Source of the DNA: Heliopora coerulea
Taxonomy: Eukaryota > Cnidaria > Anthozoa > Scleralcyonacea > Helioporidae
Reading direction: 5' to 3'
NCBI GenBank assembly: GCA_030142905.1
Contig: JASJOG010000215.1
Coordinates: 186,001 to 250,000 of the forward strand
DNA: 64,000 bases
The translations under genes were made by a program, and so were the position numbers. The notes under the pieces are model-generated. The model saw only the letters and a program-made list of their open reading frames with translations. It had not been told where the DNA came from and ran no database searches. Shown one piece after another: positions 43,578 to 55,750 of the stretch. Within the stretch, counting starts at the first letter, position 1. Every line of letters starts with the position of its first letter.

Positions 43578-45519
43578 CCAAGCATAGCAGTAGCAGGATG
43601 ATGACCGGGCGCTGGCTACTGACCACAGCAACTCTGCCGTGCGAGGTACCTTAGTCACTGACTCCAGTCCTGTTCACGCCGTTACTCCTATCCATATTGA
43701 ACATTATTTCATTTATGTGATGATAACATCTTAGTCATGGCGCTATGCAAGGCTTAAGAGCCTCACGTACCCTGGGCTACATTTAGTCTGACCTCTAACC
43801 GTTGACCTGCCTGGCATGAGTGGACCTACCAGGAGCAAAAGCTGCCAGCATAGCTCTTGTGCTCATTGAGGTACACAAGCCTCTCCACCACTTCAGGGAA
43901 GTAGTGTATGGTGAGGCATTATTTTTATATCCTCTTTATGCATAACTTACATAACATACTAAAACAGAACCTGACAATGCAAACCATGAAATATCACCAG
44001 AATAACTTCAAATTAAAGCACTATTGTTTTTACTTGCAGAGCAAATCAAGTTTTCAAAAGCACGGGAATGAATTTATTGAGGAAATGGATATTAAGCTAA
44101 TGAACTGGAGAATAGACATTGATCAACTTTTATTTCAAAGTATAAATAAACGGCTAATGCAGAATAGTATTCACTGACAATAATTCTCCTTTAACGTTTT
44201 CTTCGGCCAGAAACTGAGTGTTAATATGCAATTCTGAAGACAAAAAATACATCACTTGCATCTTTTGTATGACAAGTATTATTTGCCCCAAAGATACAGG
44301 AAAGAATGACGAGATCAAGGAAGTAGAAATAAAAATTATCCACTTCATATAGAAAGAAAATAAGAAAGCATGAAAATCATGCTTTGTATTTGACAAGACT
44401 ATTAACTTGCATTGGATATGCCATGCAGCAGGCTTCAACTGAACCAAAAAAAAATAAATACGTCAAATACCATGCTTTTAGTAAGAGCATGGAGCTATCA
44501 AAACATTGTTTCGAAAATTTCTTAAACAAGCCAACCTGTCTCCTTGAGGAGGTTAGGGGGAAGAGCTGATTCCCAATTTTCTTTTCCTTCTTCTTTCGAT
44601 AGTTTTTTAAACTTTGTTATGGCCAACAAATTTGAAATTGAATTTCCTAGCTTGATTTGTTGTTTTGGTATGGCTACAAACACAAAGAACAAACGATGGG
44701 TCATACATGATCTTATTTGTAGTCTAAGAGTTAACTGAAGACTTGAACACAAAATTCACTCGAGTTCAATCTAGCATTTTCTGGTTACATGGGATGTAAT
44801 GAACTCTAAAACGAAGGCGAATTTTCTTGCTGTTTAAAACTGTTACTACCTTTACTGCTTGCCAAAGGATAAACGGGAATTTTCATATGCTTCTTGACTT
44901 CTATTGTAGGGATTGCATTTACCTGCGACATTGGGTTTGTCGCAGTAGACCCCGTTTACTAAAGCTATATTCTTCACTAGTTAATAAAAAGAAAGTGGAG
45001 GTACTAGCCTCAACTCTCTACGCGTCCCAGTGTAATGCCAGAAAATAGACATCACACTTACCACCTCCTCCATATTACTTCATTTACTTGCCTTTCGTAA
45101 AAAACGATGAGGAGAAAATCATTTCTACCTGATTAAGATTCTCGTAACTTGGCTCATGTATTTTGCGTCGAGTTAACCCACTCAGTTTACACCCTATGCA
45201 ATTTGCTTGTTTGAGAAGCATATAAATCTAAAAAATTAAATGAATGTTCAGCATAAAATATTAAAGCCAAAGGAGTCGTGAAGTCATTGTGTTCTTGCAT
45301 ACAATAGGAATTGTAAGAAAATACATGAGCTTCAAGGGCAATCAAAATTAAGAGGATAAATAATAGCCACTTAATTGGTTGGTGCTCTTCCACCCAGTGA
45401 TTGTCTTGGTAACCTATAAAGAAAAATCACTTCTAGTTTTGCACGACGACGACAATTTTTAATACGTCACTGTTATGAGTCAATTCATCCAAGTCATTAA
45501 TTTAGTGTTCCTAGCAAAG
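43578..45519. other. no supported gene
   Basis: Several minus-strand frames include hydrophobic runs (for example WLLFILLILIALEAHVF near 45360) but no family signature. The frames are short and overlap. Confidence 0.35.
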
Positions 45520-45860
45520 TCCTAAGAATGTTTTAATTGCAACATATAAAGTACGACATTTACTCTTTCTTCTCTTAAACATCGAGCCACCAACAATGAG
45601 TGTTTGACATCTTCGGAATCTTCCGTCAAATATGCCATAAATAATTGGATTAACGCTATTGTCAAAGTACGAAAAGTAAACACTTGCAACAAATTAACAA
45701 CTTTATAGGTCAGTCAAGGTCTTGATTCTCACAATTGTAACAACTCGTGAGATCGTCAGGAAGTTGCCACTCGCATCTTTATTATTACCACCAACGTTGC
45801 TAGAAAATAGTGGAGCTTCCTTGATAATCTTAACAGCAGTTCACAGCGAAAAACGGAATA
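45520..45860 (-). pseudogene. GPCR TM7 and tail fragment
   Basis: Minus-strand text VYFSYFDNSVNPIIYGIFDG then RFRRCQ and a basic tail. NPIIY is the conserved NPxxY of rhodopsin-family TM7. Upstream KIIKEAPLFSS and ISRVVTIVRIKTLT may be intracellular loop 3. Stops between these pieces show it is not functional. It is separate from the remnant at 42-43 kb. Confidence 0.45.
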
Positions 45861-46045
45861 TCTTCGATTGTATCAAATGCTCAAATTTTCTGATTTTCAA
45901 AGAATATTAACAAGGTTATAATTTACGCAAATTTATTAAATAAGCTCCATCAGTTACTTCTTGAAGACGAACTATCCACACATAAGCTGATATACTTGCT
46001 GCAGTGTACAATATTGACTCGATGTAACATGCACCTTACTCCATG

Positions 46046-46130
46046 TAAGGTGAAGTTAAAGTTTCGACTTTGTCTTATAGCCGCACTTATCCCGAATGTG
46101 GTTACTGCAGATCAGCCATTCAAAGTCTTT
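46046..46130 (+). repeat. dispersed repeat shared with 41.03 kb
   Basis: Second copy of the repeat described at 41020. Confidence 0.5.
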
Positions 46131-46920
46131 TGTTCTACAAAATCGCACTTATCGCAGGAACGTCTAAGTTTTATTATGATAAAGATATATTCTTACGCTC
46201 CTAAGGCATAAGTACAATGAATATATCTTTTAAACAGGGGGAGCCTACAAAGCTGTAAACACGCTGAGAGTATGACCCTTATCCCCAAAGTCCGAACCCT
46301 AGTTCTAACGCCAGTATACTTTAGTCCTATGCAACAGAAAGAGGAAAAAACTCCTAGGAAACCTAAATGAACAGTGGCCGGGCAACAGAAGTACGACCAA
46401 TTAAGACGACCGCTGAGGCCGGGATCTCAAAGAAAGAGGTTAAAAACGTTAAACAGAAGACCAGCTTTTCCAAGTCAAAACCACCAATGGGGCCATTAGC
46501 ACCCTTACTCAGTATGCGATTATGTTAGCTATCTGCATAGAATCCAGAGAAAAATTGCCCACGTGAAAAGCAGCGGGACTATCCTGAAAGTAAATAGGAA
46601 AAAGTTACAAACCTTGAATCTTGGAGCCCACGTGCGAGTACACCGGTAACTAGGTGAAACTAGGCGGAGTTACCATAGTTGAAACCTTTTCTAAATTGCA
46701 TCACGCTACGTACATTTTTGAAGCAAAAATAAGCACACTATATTATCCATAACAATTGTAAGCTGCGGGTGAAAGATGTCTAGGGTCATTGGCAATTTCT
46801 TCAATATTTTCTACACTAGCTTTTTCATTCTTCTTTGCAACCACGGACAGGCTAAAAATATAGTAACGGTAAATTTCTTTAACAATTGGCGAATAATCTT
46901 CTCAGACGACTATTAGATAT
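46131..46920. other. no gene seen
   Basis: No supported coding, RNA or element feature. Confidence 0.4.
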
Positions 46921-46924
46921 AAAA

Positions 46925-47050
46925 TAGTTGGTAAAGTGTTGGACTGGAGTATCAAACGATGTGGGTTGGATTATCTTGTAGTTCAGTATGTAGAATGTTG
47001 GACTGGAGTATCAAAGGTTGTAGGTTGGATGGTCTTGTAGTTCAGTCGGC
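46925..47050 (+). repeat. 59-bp tandem repeat, tRNA-like
   Basis: GGACTGGAGTATCAAA recurs at 46941 and 47000, and CTTGTAGTTCAGT at 46975 and 47034. Text like TAGTTCAGTCGGCAGAA and GGTTGTAGGTTGGAT resembles tRNA A and B boxes. It could be a decayed tRNA or SINE head; no cloverleaf was confirmed. Confidence 0.5.
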
Positions 47051-47303
47051 AGAATTCACTTACTTTGGTTTAGTTCATCTAGTTCGTCTGGTAGAGATGA
47101 AAGTTTAAGGTTAGTTCATCTTAGGTTACATGAAGTGTGGAATTTGAGAATCAAAAAGTTTCGCACTAAATCTTTTCTTTACGTCGAAGAATTCACTTCT
47201 CGGTGTCTTAAGATGCTGAAGCTTACTATACTGAGATGGCTAAAGGTAAAAACTTATCGAATCAAGGCATGCAGCTAATTTTCTTAATTTACTTGCTGAA
47301 ATG

Positions 47304-47513
47304 CTATACAGAAAATGTCACTTTTAGTTTATACTTTCTCAAGCGTTCAACCATTGCATTCACAGCATCTTCTGCACTTTTCCATTTGTGTATATTATGG
47401 GAATCCTTGTGGCTGCGTAAAAGCACTCCGTATTTTGATGAAAAGGGAAACTTCATGCCAACAGGGAAAAACTCTTCGTTCATATCTGCTATGTCTTCAT
47501 GGCAGTATACCAC
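47304..47513 (-). other. open frame of unknown nature
   Basis: Minus-strand frame reading VVYCHEDIADMNEEFFPVGM, GVLLRSHKDSHNIHKWKSAE, AVNAMVERLRKYK. The composition is clearly protein-like. The same DNA is open in a plus-strand frame (47236-47562), which I judge a shadow. Not recognised; possibly from a mobile element. Confidence 0.4.
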
Positions 47514-47610
47514 CTCTACGTCAACAAGTTTTAAAAGGCTTCTCCTGCCCAGAAACCTTTAACTGGAAAGCACAGGTGGATCCAAAGGGGTGGATCCAGA
47601 CCGGTTTACT

Positions 47611-47626
47611 GGGTTTCCGGAAACCC
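47611..47626. repeat. 16-bp palindrome
   Basis: GGGTTTCCGGAAACCC. Similar GGAAACCCATCAAA text recurs near 47830, suggesting an unrecognised short repeat family. Confidence 0.7.
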
Positions 47627-47830
47627 ATCAAATTTTCCTAAAAAATGAGCAAGCACAATGTATTTGCTTTTATTGTGTTTATTATCGCTTCTCCCCGCTG
47701 GCACCACCGGGCGCCAAATTTGGCGGAATTCACCGCAAAATCGAACCGAATGAGCGCAGAGGATTCGCGTATGGCGTGAGCCATCGCGTGGAAACTCGGA
47801 AACCAGTCATTCTTGGGTGAAGCCCACGGA

Positions 47831-48249
47831 AACCCATCAAAACTTTATATTGGCTAAAACCTCACAGGCAATTAAAGTTAACCCATCGAAACTGTATTTT
47901 ATTGGTCAAGCACCTTGAATTAATGAAGGTGAACCCATCGCAAATCCATCATCGATTAGTGCTACAAAGTGGCTGCGCGTGGACAATCCGTGTGTCGCAA
48001 ATAAGATTGTTCTCTTTTTGATATTGGACTAGTTTATGTGACCATTGGCCGGTTATCTCCGGCAGAAAAATTGTGCTTTATTCAGAATGTCTGGAAACCT
48101 GACCAGCTCTTTCTCTTTCCGCCGACTTCTGAGAGTGGTGGAAAACATCGACGGTTCAGGTATGAATGGCTTGTGCGCTTCCCATGGCAATCAAATGATT
48201 TCAAACTATTGGGCCATCCTACCTCAATTCTTCAGCTCTATCACGTTAA
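47831..48249. other. no supported gene
   Basis: Overlapping plus-strand frames at 48038-48413 run into the tandem repeat and have no recognisable domain. Confidence 0.35.
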
Positions 48250-48412
48250 TTTTGAACTACATAAATTTAGCCTTCCTACCTATCATTCTGCTGTTGTATG
48301 AAGATAATTTTGAACATTTAGCCTTCCTACTTACTGTTCTGCTGTTGTATGAAGATAATTTTGAGCTATTTAGCCTTCCTACCTGCCATTCTGCAGTTGT
48401 ATCAAGCCATTG
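48250..48412 (+). repeat. ~52-bp tandem repeat, three units
   Basis: TTTAGCCTTCCTAC starts at 48266, 48317 and 48369; each unit continues CATTCTGCTGTTGTATGAAG. Confidence 0.88.
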
Positions 48413-49680
48413 AGGTCAATTTTGAATTAGTTCAAGATTTTAAAGTACTGGTATGCACCTCTTGCTAAGCTTGGGTATGAGGTCCACCTGAACCTAGCTA
48501 TATGGTACAGCTATTTGTGATGAAACAGTTGGGGAGGTACTCCATAAATCAGTTTTGCAGCCTTTGTGCTACAAAAATGATTTGTAAAACAGTATCCTTG
48601 GAAAATTGTGGCCTCCAAGGTTTGTACAATATATATGTTGGAAGACGTAAGTGATGCTAAAATGGTACAATTTGAGGAACAAAGGTACCTGCATGTTTTC
48701 ATGAAACGTCTTCTGAAAATGCAGGAAATTGCATTTCCGAGCATCTAAAATTTCAAAATTTTCCGGGGAGAATGCCCCCGGATCCCCCTAGTATTCTTGC
48801 GCCTGCGGCGCTCGGAAACTCCTCACTAAATTTCCTCCATCCATCCCTGCACTAAATCCTCATTAAGTCACGTATTCATATCATGGACTTTATCAGTTGG
48901 AAACAACTGAAACGAATACAAACAAAATAAATCATTACCAGCCGACTATTTCCAAACCAAAAACTAAAACGAATTCCGTAAACAATATCATCTTTTAAAG
49001 TCAAGATTTGAGTTGAATAGCAAGACGAAAGATGAATAAAAGGTGATATTTTGAGTTTATTACAAATTCGTTGTGAAACCTAAACTCACGATAATTCATT
49101 CTCGTAGGATTTTGGTTATCATCAGTCGATAAATGCTCTTGCCAAACGCCTTGCCTACTTTTCTAGTTCCTCAACAAGTAAACTGTACTTGGTATGTTTA
49201 TATTAGTAGTTAACAATTGCTTGCCAAAGTTATTTCTTCTTTGAAGTCTTATCTGTTGGTCTATGCTTGTTATCAAAAAAATTTCCGGGTCCTCCTGAAG
49301 AATCAGACATTTACTCACTGAAGGTGGCATCTGTCAAACTTTCTCATGATTTTACCCCAGGTAGCATTCCGATATATTCCCCCGCTATTTACGCTTAAGT
49401 AAATTGCAAATAAAGCAATAAGCAAGTAAAATATCACTAATGACGTGCAAAGGGCGCATTAACAATGGTCTGCTCCTGGGATCCCAAATGCCATCATATT
49501 AATACCATCTTCCCATGCCCTACTCCTAACTTTGTCTATATATTTGGGTCAGTGCAGTTTTGAACTAGCGAAGCCAGAAAAACTAGATTCCAGCTCGCCA
49601 TCCCATACATACCATCTCCTCGCAGCTTTCACCCGGTTTTGGCCTTAGTAAGCAGTTCTCCTCATTTTTTAAACGTTACT
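48413..49680. other. no gene seen
   Basis: Contains GGGGAGAATGCCCCCGGATC near 48763, text of a kind common at hAT-type element ends, but no matching partner. No coding signal. Confidence 0.4.
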
Positions 49681-49867
49681 TTAAAGTGCCTATGAACAAT
49701 TCGGAAAAAAAAATCACAAAAATACTTCATGGACAATACGAATACTGTGTACAAACAAAAATTAAATAAAGTGGCCCGTTTACTTTTATGACGCTTGAAA
49801 GTTGAATTTTTTTTTCCGAATCCAGCTGAATTTCCGCCCAGGAGAAGACTTGGTACTACTCCCTTTG

Positions 49868-49875
49868 TGACGTCA
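49868..49875. promoter_or_regulatory. CRE-like TGACGTCA, element B left end
   Basis: The same octamer as in element A, about 120 bp before the THAP start. At the right end, AGACGTCA (52157-52164) is 7 of 8 identical and lies about 118 bp before the minus-strand start. Confidence 0.5.
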
Positions 49876-49995
49876 TTTACGGAACGGATGTTTATCGGGG
49901 CTGGTGTCGCGTTTAGCATAATTTACGACATAATCACAGTTTCCTTTTTATTTAGTGTAAAGTAACATTTTGAATAATTTTAAAAAGTTATAATA

Positions 49996-51656
49996 ATGCC
50001 AGACAGATGTGTCGTTGCTAATTGTTCGAATGTAAATGATCCTGCGAACGGGATTTCACTTCATCGAATCCCATTTTGGAACGATGAACGGCCAGAAGCC
50101 AAAAAACGGAGACGACAGTGGCTTACATTTGTTTCCCGCAAACGAGCCAAGTGGACTCCTTCGAAAACCACAGTGGTCTGTTCTGCGCATTTTACACCAG
50201 ACGACTTTCTACGAAAGTTTACATGTTTGACGGAAAAAGAGTCGAAATATGACGCTCGACTAAAGAGAGACGATATTGGAATATTATCAGTCCCTTATGT
50301 TTATCCGAAGGAAGAGCAATCTTTGTCGAGTCGTCACCGGCAAAAGGTGGGTTGGCACAGTGATGTTTATCATCACTTGTCATTGTTATCAAAATAACCT
50401 TACAAAAATATAATTTACTTGGCAGTCACATTTTAGACTTTGAAAGAAACAATGAAGCCCAGTGAAGTCCCACCAGTGTCTTCAGATGACTTGCCAAGTA
50501 CCTTGAATGTTTTAGAACAGGAACCAGAACCAAGGGTAATTTTTCCTTCTATATGAGTCCTGTTAGCTTCCTGAATGGAGACCCGGTGTATTTGTAAGAT
50601 TTTCACTAGACTGCATTTTTAGTGCGTTTTAACGCATTCGTGAAAAGTCGGAACTAAACAAGCTGAGGGAAAATTCATGAGATAGGTGTGACATTTTATA
50701 CTTTAAAAAAATTTAAATGATAAATGGTGTACCAAATTTAACATAAGTTATGGATCACAACAGGATATTTTTATCGTAGTGACTGCTTTTTACCCTTGGG
50801 ACCCTACAGTTAAACTAGAGTCGGTAAACTAACCAACTCCTAAAGGCATTGTAACAGAAATGCAGCCTTGATTTTACCCTGCAAAAACAGTGAGAATCCT
50901 GCGGCTAAGCTTGGTTTTGTCTTACATCATGATTAAATTCATAAATCAAGATTTGCTGAAAGACCCTTATAAAATGAATTTGCCAAAAGGAAAAGGATGC
51001 AGAAACCCAAACTATCAGTTGTGTTGGCTGTAAAAAACTGCACACAGAGAAACGTCAAATGTGGAACAGATGGCTATCTGCAAAGGAGAAACTGAAGAAA
51101 TGTAGGGCTCAGTTAAATACACAATCTAGTAAGTTGGTTTTATCGTTGTGGAGCTGTCTTTATCAAAGTAACGTTAAACGGAAAGTTCGATTAGTAGTTA
51201 TGGTTTGAATTTTATCGATTGTAGGTTCTAAAAGCAGGTCTAATCTATCCCCAACAATGGAAGAAAATGTCAGCTCGGGACCATCATCCGGTTTTGGTTT
51301 TGAAAGGCGTAGTGATGGAGAAGAATGCAAACTCGACGAACTATCAGACTCAGATAACGAGTTTGATGTTAAGGAACCCGAGTTCCTCTACGAGGCAACA
51401 ACAGAAACTGAGTCTGATGACGAAGATATGCCTTCAGAGAGCCCGAGGTAATAAAAAAGTATTCGGTCATTTTATTCATCGACTGTTACATGAATGTATA
51501 CCCAAGGTGATCACCAACCAATCAGGTTGAAGTGTAACCTTATTCTCTATTTTATATCAACAATTTTCGTTAATGACATTTTTCTTCCACAACAGGGTGA
51601 ACAACGAAGATAAAGATCTCCGCAGTGAGCCACAATGTCCACATTTATACCTATGA
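49996..51656 (+). pseudogene. THAP-domain transposase, N-terminal exons only
   Basis: Exon 1 (49996 to about 50350): THAP finger with MPDRCVVANC, LHRIPFWNDERPEA, KWTPSKTTVVCSAHF. Exon 2 about 50436-50535. Exon 3 about 50999-51130, with ISCVGCKKLH and a coiled-coil-like lysine-rich stretch. Exon 4 about 51228-51450, acidic and ending SESPR before GTAAT. Exon 5 begins at about 51597 (VNNEDKDLRSEPQ), matching exon 5 of element A (NLRTEPK), then stops within 20 codons. The catalytic exons are absent, so at most a DNA-binding protein could be made. Confidence 0.8.
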
Positions 51657-51772
51657 AGAAAAATGTGTTAAGTTTTGTAGGAGAAACGAAATAGAGACTG
51701 CTGTCACGACATGAATTGCACAGTTGGATCAGCACTTGTCGTCAACAAGACAACATTTCTAGTGCACAATTC

Positions 51773-52039
51773 TTACCAAGCTTCGAGGTGTACGCTGCCT
51801 TCTAATCGCCGTAAAAGCTCTCTTTCCTTCTCTTCATTTTCTCTCAATTCTCTGTTGTACTGTTCCAACCAAGATTCGTCAGCGAGAGGCTCATCTTCGT
51901 AAGGCACATCAGCACGAATTGCACCAACCTCATGTGATAAAATCTCTACCTGCGCCTTCGACTTCAATAACATTTCCCGGGAAAAAATCGTATTCAGAAT
52001 CATTTTGATGTTTTCTGAATCAGACGTGGTAGACGACAT
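51773..52039 (-). pseudogene. ballast-like gene, exon 1 only
   Basis: Reads MSSTTSDSENIKMILNTIFS, then VPYEDEPLADESWLEQYNRE and RRLEGSVHLEAW before a G|GTAAGA donor. It aligns with exon 1 of element A's minus-strand gene (YQDEPLPDENW, RLDRLESVNNW). The cysteine-rich exons 2 and 3 that follow in element A are missing. Confidence 0.75.
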
Positions 52040-52374
52040 CTTATAAATTTCTTATTAACCAGCTTCACAAGTTATACTTCAACGTCAAACTAATAAAGTT
52101 GTGTAGCATCTTACTGTTATGGTTTGTTGTCGTCGATGGAAGACGGGTTCAGTAAAAGACGTCACAAGCCCAGTCCCCATACTCATGCAACATTTTCGTA
52201 ATAAGGTAGTATTTTGACCGATTTTAATTGTGTATAACTCGTAAAAAAAAATGATTTAATCATTTTTCTTTTTCTTATAATCGAATAAGCAGCTTTTCAA
52301 GCTGTCGTTTGATATAAAATGAGCTCAGGGTTCATAGGCACTTTAACATTTGGACACCTTTTTTTAAAAGGTCT

Positions 52375-52560
52375 TGTGGAGTTACCTGGACATTAAAATG
52401 GCATTTTTCCTCCACAACACCAGCTGGAAAACTTATTTTGAATTGACTCCCGTCTCCGTAAGATTAGAGTGAACATAAGCTTCCGTTGGTTGTACCACAA
52501 TATCGTCTGCCGTGATCCTGGCAGCTACAACCAATGTACCAGTTTCTACGATAGTTCCTT
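52375..52560 (-). CDS. ZU5-like exon fragment next to element B
   Basis: Minus-strand text TIVETGTLVVAARITADDIV, EAYVHSNLTETG, and in a shifted frame FKISFPAGVVEEKCHFNVQV. The order of a hydrophobic strand, then F-x-I-x-F-P-A-G-V, is that of the first half of a ZU5 domain (as in UNC5, ankyrin and related proteins). The frame change suggests decay or a short intron. Coding text ends about 25 bp before the end of element B. Confidence 0.4.
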
Positions 52561-52857
52561 TTTCATTTGGCAAATGTTAGATTATTTCACTGAAATCTGA
52601 AATAATTACTTCTGGAAGATCTGAAGTCAAAAAGCAAACTTTATTTATTTTCTTGGATTACGGCTGCCCCAAACTGTTTAATTTTGCTTAATACAATTAC
52701 AGAATCACCCTCAGGGTAACATGAAGAGACAATTTCATGAATTACCCATTAATGAAATTCTCTCTTCATGTTGCCTAATACAACCTAACCAACAGACTGA
52801 CTACTATCAACACATTACCTTTGGGTTTACTAAGTCGTTCCGTTATTAAATCTTCAA

Positions 52858-53168
52858 CTTTGGTTGTCAATCTCTGTACAGTAATCAGCATTGGCCCCAT
52901 GCTCAGCGGCTGAGTGGGAGAAAAGAACTGTGACCGGTTTATCAAAGGAAACGCCTACAGGTTCCATCTTCATAATCTTGCTACAGAATGCATCTCCATT
53001 TCTTGGCTTTACCAGAATGTCTTTGTGCCTTACACGAGTGCATTTTAAGATTACTGGGTTCGAAACTGCGTGAACGGGGAAACTGGAGATAAGCACTGGC
53101 AGCAGGAAAGACAATACTTTTAGACTGTTCACCAATAGTAAAACTAACAACGAGAAATTATCAATCAT
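52858..53168 (-). CDS. ZU5-like segment with possible signal peptide
   Basis: Frame starting MIDNFSLLVLLLVNSLKVLS, then VILKCTRVRHKDILVKPRNG, CSKIMKMEPVGVSFDKPVTV and LFSHSAAEHGANAD. PVGVSFDKPVTV fits the second half of a ZU5 domain (PxGxxFxxPVxLxxPH). Transcription order places it before the segment at 52.4-52.6 kb, so consecutive ZU5 domains are possible. The stretch before the domain could be a signal peptide or translated intron. The last codons are uncertain; an alternative frame continues to a GTAATG donor. Confidence 0.45.
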
Positions 53169-55140
53169 TTGTCAGTGAAGGCAAATTAAACAACGATACA
53201 AATAAAGTATTCAATAAATGGTTTGATTCCGGGTTTTACAGATGTTGTAATTTGTACATCCAGATTATTGTTTTGGTTTGTGTCTGACGTTTTGTTTTTT
53301 TGTACAGGTCAATCATTCTGCTTGTTACATGACTCATCCTATTGATTTACAAGATTTTCTTTTCGAAATACACCTTTACTTCAAGTTTTCCAAAATATTG
53401 AGTTGTTTATGTTTTCGATTTTGACAACAATTGTAGCGATCGACTCATGAAGTACTTGGTATCGCATTGCAAAATAAGAATTGTCAGGATTAACACGGTC
53501 TGAGACCGCAAATCGCCTAAACCCTTGCAAGTCGATGGTTACAGCGCCTTACTAGTCGTCATACCCTCTAAGTTTTTACAGGCATAACAAGTTTTTAAAA
53601 AATATTCTTTTTTTTTTTTACTTTTTTAAATTTTATCACCTAAGTTATGCGTAAACTCGTAAACCGGGTAAAACAAAAAAATTATTGATGATCGACAATA
53701 GTATCAAAGCTTGTTTTGAGTTATATGATAGGTAGGAAAAGTAGAAAACATTGCCTGGGCTGTCCAAACCAAGAAACACAAGAAAAAAAATGTTATTGAC
53801 TTGAGTTTCAAAATAACGACTACGACAACTTAAATAACAACAAAAACGGCAGGAACCGCAACAGAATTACAGTTATTTACAGATAATCATAGTCATGATT
53901 TTAACAATAACGGCAAGAGAAAAATGATAAGAGTGAAATTATTAATAGTGAATAAATAAACAAACAAACAAACGAACAAACAAGCGTACAGTTAAATAAA
54001 TGAACAGAGAAACCAAAGAACGGATGCTACTCAATTTCACGTGCAACAGCTCCAGTCTGGTTTACTTCCACAACTCCTATGAATCGTGAGTTCATCTTGT
54101 CTAAAGGAATAAAAGCATTACGAAAATTCAGCCAAACAGGAGATCGGTTTCTGTCAACATCCATTCTCAGTGACAATGTAGAAGAAAAGTACAAATTCAT
54201 ATGCTGCAGGAAAAAAAAAAAAAAAACTAAGAATGTTATAAGCTTGTTAAGCTGGGATTAGTGCTTCAAATATAACTGAATCAATATGCAACAGTAAACT
54301 CAGGCTTGGAATAAGACTTCTGATACTGGTTCAGTCAACTGTTTAAACTGAAAAAATGGGACATTTAAAATCAACGATATATAAGGTTCCTGAAATTACA
54401 TCAAGTGTGTAGTAAAACTGAATGCATGCACTGCAGTGTACTCAGTTGGGACGCAAGGTATTTCATACTACTTAAAGTGACAAACCCCACGGAATATCGT
54501 TATGAAACACACATTCCATCAACTTTGTGGTCTGCAATTTGTCATTATGAACTAAATGGAATTCATCAAACATCAACGTAGTCTATTGTGAAAATAGTAG
54601 CTAAATTATAGATAGATGATCGTATTACGAAAGTTGTTATCTTACTTTTGTGACTAGCACCATAACTGGTCCTATCGAAAATGTCATGAATGATGGTTAC
54701 CGATCTAGCTTAAGAGCTTTTGTTTGTTATCGAATGTAAGGACTAGGTACAAATTGGTATTAAATCCTTGCTCCGGTTTGTATTAGTCCAGCCTATATTG
54801 ATTGGATACTTTGTTGAATTCCAGATATGATGTAATTCTTGTTCAGATCAGATTTGAGCTCGAAATACGATATGAAACTGTGAAATAACATAACTGAGAT
54901 AAGAACCAGTACATTTTGATTTTCACTGCACGAAAAGACAGATTTGTCACTCGGGCAAATGTATTACCAATATTTAGCCCAATATTGATTACACTCAGCT
55001 AAGCCATAAATTTGCCTTTTGGTCATATATCGTATTTACATACACATTTGCCACATTGACAAACGTGGTAAAGTCAGTATGTCCCGAATTATCCAGTACG
55101 GTAAATTTATGGTTTAGTTGGCTTTTTCTACGTATTGTCC
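53169..55140. other. no gene seen
   Basis: AT-rich. It holds an (AAAC)n-type tract at about 53953-53990 and an A-run at about 54209-54226. No open frame is supported. Confidence 0.5.
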
Positions 55141-55520
55141 TTTATGAAAAACTGTTCTTAATTGAAATAACGCCAATGTTGTGCCGAGATTTATATTTGC
55201 CTCAATGTCGATTCATCTTTTATTCTCGATTGGGCCAAATGAGACAAGCTATATAATGTTGTCCTTACATATTTACGCTTCAAAAATGCGTAGTTAACCT
55301 AGGATAAGCTCTGAATTGGCATATGGATAAATATTTGGCAAAATTGAAATAATGCCTTTGTTATGCAAACTGGGTTGCATTTATACCAAACTCCGATTTA
55401 TCCACTATTCTCACACGGTTTAAATATGGGGGGTACTATATTGTCATTACATATTTAACTCTCATATAATCTATACTTAAACTTGAATTTTCTCTGGGTT
55501 ACATATATGACAAATACGTT
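55141..55520 (+). repeat. two diverged ~182-bp units
   Basis: AATTGAAATAA occurs at 55160 and 55342, followed in both by AATG-(C/T)-TTGTT-TGC text and later TTGTC(C/A)TTACATATTTA. Weak tandem duplication. Confidence 0.5.
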
Positions 55521-55750
55521 CCAAATTGTACGTTTAACGTTGGATAAACTTTATGGTTGCAGTTCGAAATACCATTCCCAACTAAACATTTGCCAAAAAT
55601 TTAATCATTTTTGTGGTTGATCCAGACGCCGGGTTAGTTTTATTGAATTTACATTTTAACATCATTGATTTTTGTTAAAAGTTTATTTCAATATCTCTTA
55701 AAGTTATACAACAATAAATAATTTTATATAATAAAGTCAAATTATTATTA

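Larger units (their letters stand above)
49681..52346 (+). mobile_element. Element B: deletion derivative of the element A family
   Basis: Ends TTAAAGTGCCTATGAAC and its inverted copy (17 bp); the outer bases are identical to those of element A. It retains THAP exons 1-4 and the start of exon 5 on the plus strand and exon 1 of the ballast-like gene on the minus strand. The catalytic core and ballast exons 2-3 are missing, the join lying near 51650-51770. Confidence 0.88.
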
